Of a stretch of DNA of 64,000 nt, positions 8,424 through 16,398 are shown one piece after another. Position 1 is the first letter of the stretch; the number at the start of each line of letters is the position of its first letter. A model generated the notes under the pieces. It saw nothing but the letters and a program-made list of their open reading frames with translations, searched no databases and was not told the origin of the DNA. A program made the position numbers and the translations under genes. Source of the stretch: an uncultured Porphyromonas sp. (GTDB lineage Bacteria; Bacteroidota; Bacteroidia; Bacteroidales; Porphyromonadaceae); the NCBI RefSeq assembly GCF_900541275.1, contig NZ_UQJH01000002.1, forward strand, positions 62,001-126,000, given 5' to 3'.

Positions 8424-9695
8424 ATGATGAGTATCGAAATGAGACAGCATAGACAATTAGCACTTCTCGGCATCCTCCTGGGACTTCTGACGCTCAGCCT
8501 TACCGGCAAGGCGCAGACAGACAGCCTCAGGAGTGAGATGATGCGGGGCAATACCTCCGGCATGGAGAGCTACATCAAGGGTCTGAGCAAAGCCAAGCGA
8601 AGGGCCCTCCCCAATCGCACCCTGCTCACCGAGATTGCCCTCGCTCACTACGACCTGAGCGAGGCGTCAGACCAGCTCGCAGGGATAGAGTCACTCCGGG
8701 CGTCTGATGCTCAGCAGAGCACTGTCGAGGAGCTGACGATGAGACTCAAGGCGGCAGAGCGCACCTCCTCCGGTCTCGTCAGGATGCAGCTCTATACCTA
8801 CCGCACGGGAAGTGAGGAGGGGCTACTGTCGGACCTAAGTCGCGAGGCGCCTTCGGTCGGTCAGCTCAGCCGAGCCACCTTTGTGAGTGCTGATGGGAGA
8901 GAGCGCTGGCAGGTGGTCTCCGACACCCTTGGGCACGATCACTTGGTGGTGACCGGACGACTGGGCGATGGCACATGGGATAGCGAGAGTGAGAGAGAGG
9001 TGGAGATCCTCGGGTTGGAGGGCGGTCGGATAGCCTATCCGTACCTGCTGGCTGATGGGGAGACGATAAGCTTTGCCTACAATGGTCCCGAGTCGCTCGG
9101 GGGCTATGACCTCTTCATATCAAGGTACGATCGTGAGGGAGGGCGCCTGCTGGTACCTCAGCAGCTCCCGGCCCCCTACAATACACTGGCGGGCGACTAC
9201 CTGCTGCTTCGCGATGAGGAGCGAGGGGTAGACTGGCTGCTCACTGACCGAGGCACATCGGCCCCCGAGGTGCTCGCTCTCTACGCCCTCTCTCACCGCA
9301 CGGAGCGACAGGACGTGGTGACGAAGGAGCTGGCGTGGATGATGGGGGACAGTATCATGCAGTCCGGCATCGCCCTACCTCCACCCGTCCGTGGGGCGGA
9401 GGCAAAAGGAGCAGGAGACGCACGGGAGCCTCTATTTTGGCTGGGGGAGACGCCCGTCTATGACCAGAGCAGCCTAACCGGCAGAGAGTCACGGCACTTC
9501 CTCGAGCAATATACCGAGAGAGCGGAGCGACTCTCCACTCTTCGGACCAAGCTGGAGTCTCTCCGTAAGCGCTTCGAGACGGATAGATCCGTGAGGGGCG
9601 AGATACTTGAGCTGGAGAGGCAGGAGCAGGTACTCGGCAGGGAGCTCTTTGACCTCCGTAATAAGGTGATCGCACGTGAGAAAAAGGCAAAGTAA
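8424..9695 (+). CDS. Exported PD40/WD40-like hypothetical protein
   Basis: A protein of 423 residues with a signal peptide (hydrophobic core LALLGILLGLLTLSLTG, cleavage near GKAQ at about 31). An alpha-helical region at about 35-115 is followed by beta-propeller-like strands with PD40-type repeats (ISFAYNGPESLGGYDLFISRYD at about 215-236). A charged coiled coil at the C-terminus (about 350-423) ends KKAK. No catalytic motif was recognised. It precedes nfeD and floA by 24 bp and may be co-transcribed with them. Two adjacent ATG codons open the frame, and a later Met (MRQHRQ, residue 6) could be used. Function unknown; a cell-envelope role is likely from the export signal. Confidence 0.7.
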   Translation: MMSIEMRQHRQLALLGILLGLLTLSLTGKAQTDSLRSEMMRGNTSGMESYIKGLSKAKRRALPNRTLLTEIALAHYDLSEASDQLAGIESLRASDAQQSTVEELTMRLKAAERTSSGLVRMQLYTYRTGSEEGLLSDLSREAPSVGQLSRATFVSADGRERWQVVSDTLGHDHLVVTGRLGDGTWDSESEREVEILGLEGGRIAYPYLLADGETISFAYNGPESLGGYDLFISRYDREGGRLLVPQQLPAPYNTLAGDYLLLRDEERGVDWLLTDRGTSAPEVLALYALSHRTERQDVVTKELAWMMGDSIMQSGIALPPPVRGAEAKGAGDAREPLFWLGETPVYDQSSLTGRESRHFLEQYTERAERLSTLRTKLESLRKRFETDRSVRGEILELERQEQVLGRELFDLRNKVIAREKKAK

Positions 9696-9719
9696 CCACG
9701 ATTTTACGCTTATATAATT

Positions 9720-10217
9720 ATGTCGATAGGATTAGTCATCATCATCGTACTGCTCGCCATAGTGGCGGCAGCACTCCTGGTGGGAGAGGTTTTCTTAGTC
9801 CCGGGAGTGGGTTTCGCTGGTCTGCTCGGGGTGGGTACGGTGGCAGGCGCCGAGTACTACCTCATCCTGGGTGGATACGACACCATGGCGGTCATTTTTG
9901 CCCTCCTCACGATCGTCTTCTTCTGCATAGCCGCCTACTTCATGAGCCGGAGGAAGGTGGTCCGCAAGGTCGCTCTCTCGAGCGAGATCTCCTCCTCAGC
10001 CCGCCAGCAGGTGGATGTCAGCGTCGGCGCCACCGGGATCGCCCGTAGCCGCCTCGCCCTCAAGGGGACGGTGGAGGTCGAGGGGAAGATCTTTGAGGCC
10101 ACGTCAGAGCAGGGCTTCATCGATGAGGATATGCCGATCTACGTGTCGCGCATAGACAAGGACACCATATACGTCAGCCTCGACAAGCGGGGCACGGCGA
10201 AGCCATCAGCAGAGTAA
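9720..10217 (+). CDS. NfeD-family membrane protein
   Basis: A protein of 165 residues. Three closely spaced hydrophobic segments (about 4-25, 28-48 and 54-72) are followed by a soluble C-terminal OB fold (VDVSVGATGIARSRLALKGTVEVEGKIFEATSEQGFIDEDMPIYVSRID), the standard short NfeD architecture. NfeD proteins pair with flotillin-like SPFH proteins at membrane microdomains, and here floA follows after 27 bp. This is the short form without the N-terminal ClpP-like protease domain. Confidence 0.9.
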   Translation: MSIGLVIIIVLLAIVAAALLVGEVFLVPGVGFAGLLGVGTVAGAEYYLILGGYDTMAVIFALLTIVFFCIAAYFMSRRKVVRKVALSSEISSSARQQVDVSVGATGIARSRLALKGTVEVEGKIFEATSEQGFIDEDMPIYVSRIDKDTIYVSLDKRGTAKPSAE

Positions 10218-10244
10218 GCACAACCAATATCTACACATAATCTT

Positions 10245-11273
10245 ATGACACCGACACTAATATTCTGGGGCGTAGTGGTGATCATCGCACTGATCATCCT
10301 GACCGTCATCTTCCGCTACTTCCCCGTTATGCTCTGGGTGAGTGCCCAAGCATCTGGAGTGAATATCTCCCTCTTCCAGCTCTTTATGATGAGGATCCGA
10401 AACGTCCCGCCGCAGGTCATCGTCCGTGCTATGGTCGAGGCGCATAAGGCGGGCATCGCACTGACTCGAGACGAGCTGGAGGCACACTTCCTCGCCGGAG
10501 GACATGTGGAGCAGGTGGTCCATGCACTCGTCTCAGCCAATAAGGCAGGGATCAACCTGAGCTTCAGTGATGCAGCCGCAATCGACCTCGCGGGGCGTGA
10601 CGTCTTCCAGGCCGTACAGATGAGCGTGAACCCTAAGGTGATCGACACCCCGCCGGTCACCGCCGTCGCCAAGAATGGTATCCAGCTGATCGCCAAGGCA
10701 CGCGTCACCGTGCGGGCGAATATCTCTCAGCTGGTCGGTGGTGCGGGTGAGGAGACCGTCCTTGCCCGCGTGGGCGAGGGTATCGTCTCCAGTATCGGCT
10801 CCGCTGAGGCGCACTCCTCCGTACTCGAGAACCCTGACTCCATCTCCAAGCTGGTGCTTAAGAAGGGACTTGACTCGGGGACCGCCTTTGAGATCCTCTC
10901 CATCGATATCGCTGACATCGACGTAGGTCGCAACATCGGTGCAGTGCTGCAGATGGATCAGGCGGAGGCGGATAAGAATATTGCCCAGGCTCACGCTGAG
11001 GAGCGACGCGCTATGGCGGTGGCCACCGAGCAGGAGATGAAGGCGAAGGCGCAGGAGGCTCGTGCCCGTGTGATAGAGGCCGAGGCAGAGGTGCCACTGG
11101 CGATGGCTGAGGCCTTCCGGAGTGGCAACCTCGGCGTCATGGACTACTACCAGATGCGCAACATCCAGGCCGACACCTCTATGAGAGAGAATATCGCTAA
11201 GCCTTTCTCCGCACCATCCGAGGATGTGACGCGCAAGAGCGGAGAGAAGGATGGAAAGAATAAGACGAACTAA
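10245..11273 (+). CDS. floA: Flotillin-like protein FloA
   Basis: A protein of 342 residues. One N-terminal membrane hairpin ([23 protein letters not shown]) is followed by the FloA (UPF0365) signature [17 protein letters not shown] and an SPFH domain ([35 protein letters not shown]). A long Ala/Glu/Arg helix (about 240-300) carries the multimerisation repeats [22 protein letters not shown]. FloA builds membrane rafts that organise protein complexes. The gene sits immediately after nfeD, the usual partner, and 17 bp before a nucleoside phosphorylase gene. Confidence 0.95.
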   Translation: MTPTLIFWGVVVIIALIILTVIFRYFPVMLWVSAQASGVNISLFQLFMMRIRNVPPQVIVRAMVEAHKAGIALTRDELEAHFLAGGHVEQVVHALVSANKAGINLSFSDAAAIDLAGRDVFQAVQMSVNPKVIDTPPVTAVAKNGIQLIAKARVTVRANISQLVGGAGEETVLARVGEGIVSSIGSAEAHSSVLENPDSISKLVLKKGLDSGTAFEILSIDIADIDVGRNIGAVLQMDQAEADKNIAQAHAEERRAMAVATEQEMKAKAQEARARVIEAEAEVPLAMAEAFRSGNLGVMDYYQMRNIQADTSMRENIAKPFSAPSEDVTRKSGEKDGKNKTN

Positions 11274-11290
11274 TCCTAACCCAATAACAC

Positions 11291-12172
11291 ATGACTACTA
11301 CCAATAGAATACCCGACTCCGAGCTGATCGTCAATGAGGATGGCTCTATCTTTCACCTCCACCTCCGCCCCGAGCAGCTCTCAGATAAGATCGTCGTCTG
11401 CGGTGATCCCGGACGCGTCGATATGATTGCCTCTCGCTTTGACTCCAAGGAGTGCGAGGTGAGTAGCCGAGAGTTTCACACCATCACCGGCAGCTACAAG
11501 GGCAAGCGCATCACCGTCCTCTCCCACGGCATCGGAGGGGATAATATCGAGATCGTGATGAATGAGCTCGATGCGCTCGCCAATATCGATCTCAAGAAGA
11601 GGGAGGTGAAGCCGGAGCACAAGTCCCTCACGATCGTCCGGGTAGGTACCTCCGGCGGACTCCAGGAGGAGGACCCGGTCGGCGCTTACGTAGCCTCGGA
11701 GTACTCCATTGGCTTCGACGGCGTGCTCCACTTCTACGCCGATGAGGGGAAGGTCTGCGACAGGGACTTCGAGGAGGCGCTGCTGAAGGGGCTTGACTGG
11801 AAGCTCACCGGCCTTAAGCCCTATGTGGTCCGGAATGACGACAGTCTCTTCCGCCAGATCACCGATGGAACCGACATCATCCACGGGGTCACCATCTCGG
11901 CTAACGGCTTTTACGTTCCCCAGGGGAGGAAGGTGCGCTCTCAGCCACTTGACCCCGACCTCAATCGCAAGATCATGGACTTTGAGTACAGCGGACACAA
12001 GATCACCAACTTCGAGATGGAGGGCGCTGCCCTTGCCGGCATCGGGACCATCCTTGGTCACCGCTGCCTCACCGTCTGCACCATCATCGCAGGGCGAAAG
12101 AAGCAGGATATGAATACGTCCTACAAGGATACGCTGGACGGTCTCATCGATATGGTCCTTGACCGAATCTGA
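11291..12172 (+). CDS. Nucleoside phosphorylase (uridine phosphorylase-like)
   Basis: A protein of 293 residues of the PNP/UDP phosphorylase family 1. Phosphate-binding GDPGRVDMIASRFD lies at about 38-51, HGIGGDNIEIVMNEL at about 78-92, the phosphate/ribose loop IVRVGTSGGLQ at about 115-125, and the nucleoside-site signature NFEMEGAALAGIG near residue 237. It splits a nucleoside with phosphate into base and ribose-1-phosphate for salvage. The overall pattern is nearer to uridine phosphorylase than to hexameric PNP, but substrate choice cannot be settled by reading. It ends the nfeD-floA run, and a strong terminator follows. Confidence 0.9.
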   Translation: MTTTNRIPDSELIVNEDGSIFHLHLRPEQLSDKIVVCGDPGRVDMIASRFDSKECEVSSREFHTITGSYKGKRITVLSHGIGGDNIEIVMNELDALANIDLKKREVKPEHKSLTIVRVGTSGGLQEEDPVGAYVASEYSIGFDGVLHFYADEGKVCDRDFEEALLKGLDWKLTGLKPYVVRNDDSLFRQITDGTDIIHGVTISANGFYVPQGRKVRSQPLDPDLNRKIMDFEYSGHKITNFEMEGAALAGIGTILGHRCLTVCTIIAGRKKQDMNTSYKDTLDGLIDMVLDRI

Positions 12173-12207
12173 TCGAGCTGCCCTCTGAGATCCACTTAAG
12201 ACACTCA

Positions 12208-12245
12208 CGCCCCTCTCAGACCCTTGCTCGGGTCCGGGAGGGGCG
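12208..12245 (+). terminator. Terminator hairpin after nucleoside phosphorylase
   Basis: CGCCCCTCTCAGACCC pairs with GGGTCCGGGAGGGGCG (internal mismatches) around TTGCTC, followed by TCGTTATTATAT. GC-rich stem 36 bp past the stop codon; the T-run is broken. Confidence 0.75.
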
Positions 12246-12395
12246 TCGTTATTATATATGTAAAGAAATCCTACGGAATACCACTTTATCTCTTAATCCC
12301 GACCCGAGAGGATGTCCACCCTGACAAAAACTCAGGCGAGGGATACAATAATACTTAGGGATGTAATATAATTTTAATTAGCAGTAATATTTGAT

Positions 12396-12403
12396 TACCT
12401 TTG
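12396..12403 (+). promoter_or_regulatory. -7 element upstream of the large outer-membrane protein gene
   Basis: TACCTTTG matches TAnnTTTG in an AT-rich stretch (12350-12400) that stands out from the GC-rich surroundings. A poor -33 (TTTTAA) lies about 20 bp upstream. Transcription from here gives a leader of roughly 75 nt before the ATG at 12484. The rest of the 12246-12483 gap shows nothing else. Confidence 0.55.
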
Positions 12404-12483
12404 CGTGTGGACTACTATGCGGGTCCTCATTTGGAATGGCATCATATTTATACAACTTATACTAAGTTCATCGTTTAACACTT

Positions 12484-14634
12484 ATGAAATCAAAGAAACT
12501 GGTACTCGCTGTGGCGGGTCTTATGGCTTCTGCCCTTGCAGGCAGTAATGCCAATGCACAGGTTCGCGATGTGAGCGTTATGGTATCTCCATACGCCTCA
12601 TACAATTGGTGGAACTCCAACATCGCCCTCAAGAACTCACCCTTCGTCGGAGCCCGTGTAGGCTTCGGATTCGGTCCCTTCTTCGAGATCCGTGCTAATT
12701 ACGAGCAGTCCATCAACCTCAAGAATGCCCTCCAGGACAAGGACTGGAATCCCCTCAATGAGGAGGCCCTCCAGAAGCTCGAGGGTATGGATATGACCAT
12801 CTCCCGCGTAGGTGGTGAGGCTAAGGTCAATCTCCTCGGCAATTCCGCCGTAACTCCCTACCTTACTGCAGGTGCCGGTGTCCAGGTGCTCGACTACAAT
12901 CCCTTCAAGGTAGAGAATAAGGATGCGATCATCGAGGAGGCTAAGGTCAAGGACAAGCAGCTCTACTACACCCTCGGTGCCGGTGTCAAGCTCCGCATCA
13001 CCGATCGTATGGCATTCTCTATGGAGGCTCGTAACCTGGGCTTCAATATGAACGCCAACAACTCCTTCATCAACCACTACGGTGATATGAAGGACCTGGA
13101 CAAGAAGAAGTATGGCAACTGGTCTGCCCTTGCCTCCTTCGACTTCTACCTCGGTGGCAATGCTGCCCCCGGCACCCACCAGCTGGGTGGTCGCTATGCA
13201 AGCCTCTTCAGCGACGGCTTCCGCGGCATGAAGTTTGTCCTTGAGCCCGGCGTACAGTACGTGGACTTCCGCAACAAGACCGGTCTGAGCGATCAGTGGT
13301 TCCTCGGTGGAAGCGCAGGTGTTGACTTCTCCTCTCTCGTTGGTCTCCGTGCCTTCTACTACCAGGCCACCAAGGAGCCCAATAAGCTGAGCTTCGACTT
13401 CAATAAGGACCTGAAGATGTACGGTGCCAACTTCATCGCACGTCTCAATTACCCGCGTGGTATCGTCCCCTATCTCCGCTTCGGTGCCGGCTACCTCGAC
13501 CGCAACAACCTGATCGAGTCTAAGGACAAGGAGCAGGCTAAGGAGAACTTCAAGTCTCACGACCTCTTCGGTATGCTCGGTGCAGGTATCGAGATCCCGA
13601 TCTCTCGCTGGTTTGCCCTCTTCGGTAACGCTGATGCGCTCCTGATGACCGCCAATGACCAGAAGGTCGAGAGCGTGAGCACCCCCGAGGATATTGCTGT
13701 CAATATCGGCTACACCGCTGGTCTCCGCATTAACCTTGGCGACCCCGTGCTCCAGAGTGAGCTCATGGACGACACTGAGACCGTGGCCTACAACGAGCGC
13801 ACCAATGAGCTCCGCAGTGATCGCTCAAGAGTGAACCGCGCCGATGTGGAGAGGCTCCAGAATAAGATGATGACCAAGAAGGAGTTTGAGGAGATGGTTG
13901 ATCGCATCATGGCTCGCATCCACGAGGAGGAGAGCAAGCGTGCCTCCCTCTACACCGCAGACGAGACCGACGTGATCCTCCGCGCCCTCGCCACTCAGAG
14001 TGCCGGCACCTCTACCTCCACCACGACTACGACCGTAACTTCTGACGACCGTGCCATTAAGGACCTCCAGGCTCGCGTAGGCTCACTTGAGCGTGATGCC
14101 CGCAGCGACAACAATGGTAGCGTGGCTCCCTCCACGACGATCATCGCTCCCGGCACCGGATACAATGCTCCGCAGCCCGCTCCCCGTGGCTCCTACGACG
14201 TAGCTCCCTCTGAGCGCCCCGTAGCTATGCACCCCAATGGCGGCTGGCTGAAGCTCAACCGCCTCGCTGCCGTCACCGGCGTCAGCCTCGGTGAGTCCAC
14301 CTCTTGGGCACTCGGTATGCGTGGTTACATGCAGATCAGCGACAGCTCTTTTGACTTCGTGCCTGAGATCATGTTTGGCTTCCGCCAGGGAGGTACCTCC
14401 TTTGATCTCGCCGGCAACTTTGTCTACAATATCGACATCAAGAGCCGCTTTACTCCCTATGTAGGTCTCGGCGTTGGCATCTTCCAGCACGGTCTTGGTA
14501 CCAACTTTGGCACCAATATCATCGCCGGTACCAATATCAATCTCGGCACCAATGGCGAGATGTTCGTTGACTACACCGCACGCAGTCTTTTCAAGAATAA
14601 CCAGATCGCTGTAGGCTATCGATTCATCTTCTAA
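12484..14634 (+). CDS. Large outer-membrane protein with apparently three beta-barrel segments
   Basis: A protein of 716 residues with signal peptide MKSKKLVLAVAGLMASALAG (cleavage near NANAQ, 26). Barrel-like segments: about 27-193 (OprF/OmpA-like, ending WSALASFDFYLGG), about 205-425 (ending NIGYTAGLRINLGDP) and about 590-716 (ending NNQIAVGYRFIF, with the terminal aromatic typical of outer-membrane proteins). Between barrels 2 and 3 lie a charged helical stretch (430-510), a Thr/Ser linker (STSTTTTTVTS) and a Pro-rich part. No OmpA peptidoglycan-binding domain is present; that is supplied by the next gene, 47 bp downstream. Codon use is strongly biased to a few codons (CTC, AAG, GGT, CGT/CGC), suggesting high expression. 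Whether each segment folds as a separate barrel is inference. Confidence 0.8.
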   Translation: MKSKKLVLAVAGLMASALAGSNANAQVRDVSVMVSPYASYNWWNSNIALKNSPFVGARVGFGFGPFFEIRANYEQSINLKNALQDKDWNPLNEEALQKLEGMDMTISRVGGEAKVNLLGNSAVTPYLTAGAGVQVLDYNPFKVENKDAIIEEAKVKDKQLYYTLGAGVKLRITDRMAFSMEARNLGFNMNANNSFINHYGDMKDLDKKKYGNWSALASFDFYLGGNAAPGTHQLGGRYASLFSDGFRGMKFVLEPGVQYVDFRNKTGLSDQWFLGGSAGVDFSSLVGLRAFYYQATKEPNKLSFDFNKDLKMYGANFIARLNYPRGIVPYLRFGAGYLDRNNLIESKDKEQAKENFKSHDLFGMLGAGIEIPISRWFALFGNADALLMTANDQKVESVSTPEDIAVNIGYTAGLRINLGDPVLQSELMDDTETVAYNERTNELRSDRSRVNRADVERLQNKMMTKKEFEEMVDRIMARIHEEESKRASLYTADETDVILRALATQSAGTSTSTTTTTVTSDDRAIKDLQARVGSLERDARSDNNGSVAPSTTIIAPGTGYNAPQPAPRGSYDVAPSERPVAMHPNGGWLKLNRLAAVTGVSLGESTSWALGMRGYMQISDSSFDFVPEIMFGFRQGGTSFDLAGNFVYNIDIKSRFTPYVGLGVGIFQHGLGTNFGTNIIAGTNINLGTNGEMFVDYTARSLFKNNQIAVGYRFIF

Positions 14635-14681
14635 AGAAATCCCCTCTTTCGTTTTATCAATAAGAGTAGATCCATTTAGAT

Positions 14682-15620
14682 ATGAATAAGATGACTACCA
14701 CACTTCTGCTGACCATTGGTCTTGCCACCGCAGTCCCTGCAGTGGCTCAGACCACTCAGGTCGCTCCGGCAGACACAGTAGACGTGACGAGAGCAGATGC
14801 TCCTGTCCTGTCCTCCGAGGATTATGCCGGTGCTTTAGGCATCAAGGACTGGGATAAGGTGGACGACAACGCCCTCCTCCCCATCACGTCCAAGCAGGCT
14901 GAGGAGCTCATCACCAAGATGATCGTAGCCAGCCGAGCCGACTCTCAGCGTAAGCTCACGGAGGCGGAGGTGCTTAACGACTTCAAGGTCGAGACTCTGA
15001 AGAATAAGCTTCTTGAGTCGGCCCTGAGGAACGTCTACACCAAGGACTACGAGGAGCGGATGGACCGCCTCGAGACCCTCCTCCTGATCACTCTCGCTCA
15101 GCAAAACGGCGGGAAGCTTGACCCCGCGCTGGTGAATTACCTCCTCGGCAATGGTGACCTCGCCTCCCTCCTCACCGGAGGTGCTGCTCCGGGTACCACT
15201 CCCGGCAATAGCACGACAGCTGTCCTCCCGGGCGCTAACGGTCAGCAGAGTACGATTCCGCTCGCACCTGGTGCCAAGGCTGACTCTTGGGACCACTTCC
15301 TGAGCCAGGTCTTCTACGCCTTTGATAGCTCCAAGCTGGACGCGAAGGCGAAGGTCGTGCTCGACAACGTCGCCGGCTGGATCAAGGAGAATAAGATGGC
15401 TGTAGAGCTCAGAGGATACGCCTCTCCCGAGGGTAACATGCGCTACAACAACCGTCTCTCCGGTCGCCGCGTCAATGCCGCTGCCGACTACCTCCGGACT
15501 AAGGGGATCGCTGACGAGTACCTCCACATCATACCCTCAGGCGAGGACACGATCAAGGAGACATCCGTTCAGTACCCTGATGCCCGCCGTGTCGACATCC
15601 GTCCCTACTACGGCGAGTAA
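14682..15620 (+). CDS. OmpA-family protein with C-terminal peptidoglycan-binding domain
   Basis: A protein of 312 residues with signal peptide MNKMTTTLLLTIGLATAVPAVAQ. The N-terminal part (about 45-150) is helical and charged; a Gly/Thr-rich linker follows (about 165-190). The OmpA/MotB domain occupies about 205-312: YAFDSSKLDAKAKVVLDNVAGWI, then LRGYASPEGNMRYNNRLSGRRVNAAADYL carrying the Asp/Arg peptidoglycan-binding residues, ending DARRVDIRPYYGE. There is no obvious transmembrane barrel, so it is probably a periplasmic tether that anchors the barrel protein encoded just upstream to the cell wall. A terminator follows. Confidence 0.9.
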   Translation: MNKMTTTLLLTIGLATAVPAVAQTTQVAPADTVDVTRADAPVLSSEDYAGALGIKDWDKVDDNALLPITSKQAEELITKMIVASRADSQRKLTEAEVLNDFKVETLKNKLLESALRNVYTKDYEERMDRLETLLLITLAQQNGGKLDPALVNYLLGNGDLASLLTGGAAPGTTPGNSTTAVLPGANGQQSTIPLAPGAKADSWDHFLSQVFYAFDSSKLDAKAKVVLDNVAGWIKENKMAVELRGYASPEGNMRYNNRLSGRRVNAAADYLRTKGIADEYLHIIPSGEDTIKETSVQYPDARRVDIRPYYGE

Positions 15621-15656
15621 TAGATAGATCTGCCCACATAGGCAGACAGACTAGCT

Positions 15657-15699
15657 AAGGCAGCTGTGAGATCACTCTCGCAGCTGCCTTTCTTTTTTT
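15657..15699. terminator. Strong terminator after the OmpA-family gene
   Basis: AAGGCAGCTG followed by GAGA pairs with TCTC and CAGCTGCCTT (15657-15690), then TCTTTTTTT. Near-perfect stem of about 14 bp. A smaller hairpin (TCTGCC/GGCAGA) lies just before it at 15629-15645. Confidence 0.9.
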
Positions 15700-15701
15700 G
15701 T

Positions 15702-15983
15702 GAAGATGCGGAGACGAAGCGCCCCCTGCGATTTGCACCATCAGCCTATCAAAGTGCGCTCCTAAGGGTCTCCTCCTACGGCTTGAAATACCCGGCAGAG
15801 GATGTAGAATGCACGTAGCAGGAGAAGCAGAGGCCGCCCCACTACCCCACCTGAGCAACGATCACCTCACTTATCCGGAAGCTTCAGCGGTGCAAATATA
15901 ACACCCCCGCGGGGAGGGATTGTCTCTATATGTCTCTATCTGTCTCTTCCTGACCAAAATTGCGTCATCTGCGGTCCTCGCCA
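15702..15983 (-). repeat. Dispersed repeat, copy A (same family as the element at 50.9-51.3 kb)
   Basis: This stretch aligns nearly without gaps to the reverse complement of 50934-51217 over about 280 bp. Shared blocks include GAAGATGCGGAGACGAAG, TATCAAAGT-CGCTCCTAAG, AGAAGCAGAGGC, the region around CCGGAAG-TTCAGC, CCAAAATTG and TCTGCGGTC-TCGCCAC. The outer 60 bp with the terminal inverted repeat of the other copy is missing here: similarity begins directly after the terminator T-run. The minus strand carries TATATTTG at 15893-15900, conserved in both copies. No coding function is supported. Confidence 0.85.
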
Positions 15984-16312
15984 CCTCGTGGCTCAATGTA
16001 CGCTTAAAGAGCGATGACCACTCTAAGGCTCCCCCCCTGCGGGATCTTCGCTCCTTAGTCCGCATGTCGAGGGCGCGAAGAGCCGAAGACCGCGGGAGAG
16101 GATGCCAAGAAAGATATACAACCCCGGTAGGGTGTCGCACTTATCAGGGAGTCAGGCAACCGGTGCGACACCCTTGCGGGGTCTCGGGATCGTGTGTGAT
16201 GCCTGACCCACGGGTCCTCGTGGCTAAGGAGCGGGCACCCGCAAGGGGTGCTTCGTTCTTCACTCTTCACTAATAAGTTGAAGGGCTTCTGTGCTATTCA
16301 CCTGCGCCACCC
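15984..16312. repeat. Mosaic of dispersed-repeat fragments
   Basis: This gene-free stretch continues copy A. It contains TGCGACACCCTTGCGGGG (16164-16181), shared with 23007, 23180 and 29487, and an inverted version GGGTGTCGCA just before it at 16131-16140. The right end runs from GCTTCGTTCTTCACTCTTC to CACCTGCGCCACCC (16312) and lines up with the right ends of the elements at 29578 and 51272. It looks like overlapping or nested, decayed members of the AGGGGTGACGC family. Short open frames here do not look like genes. Confidence 0.6.
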
Positions 16313-16336
16313 AGAGCATCATCGCCTGCCTTCCCC

Positions 16337-16363
16337 TTGCTCTTGGAGAATTTGGTACCTTTG
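16337..16363 (+). promoter_or_regulatory. Promoter-like site before the large TPR gene
   Basis: TACCTTTG at 16356-16363 preceded by TTG at 16337-16339, a spacing of 16 bp, shorter than the usual 19-21. The context GAATTTGGTACCTTTGAG is nearly repeated before murB (48391-48409). Transcription would start about 30 nt before the ATG at 16399. Confidence 0.5.
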
Positions 16364-16398
16364 AGAGAACTTATATCTCAAGAGACATTTCCGATCCT

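Noticed and set aside
15871..16273. Overlapping short open frames between the OmpA-family and large TPR genes
   Set aside because: They fall in repeat debris, overlap each other on both strands and match no family.
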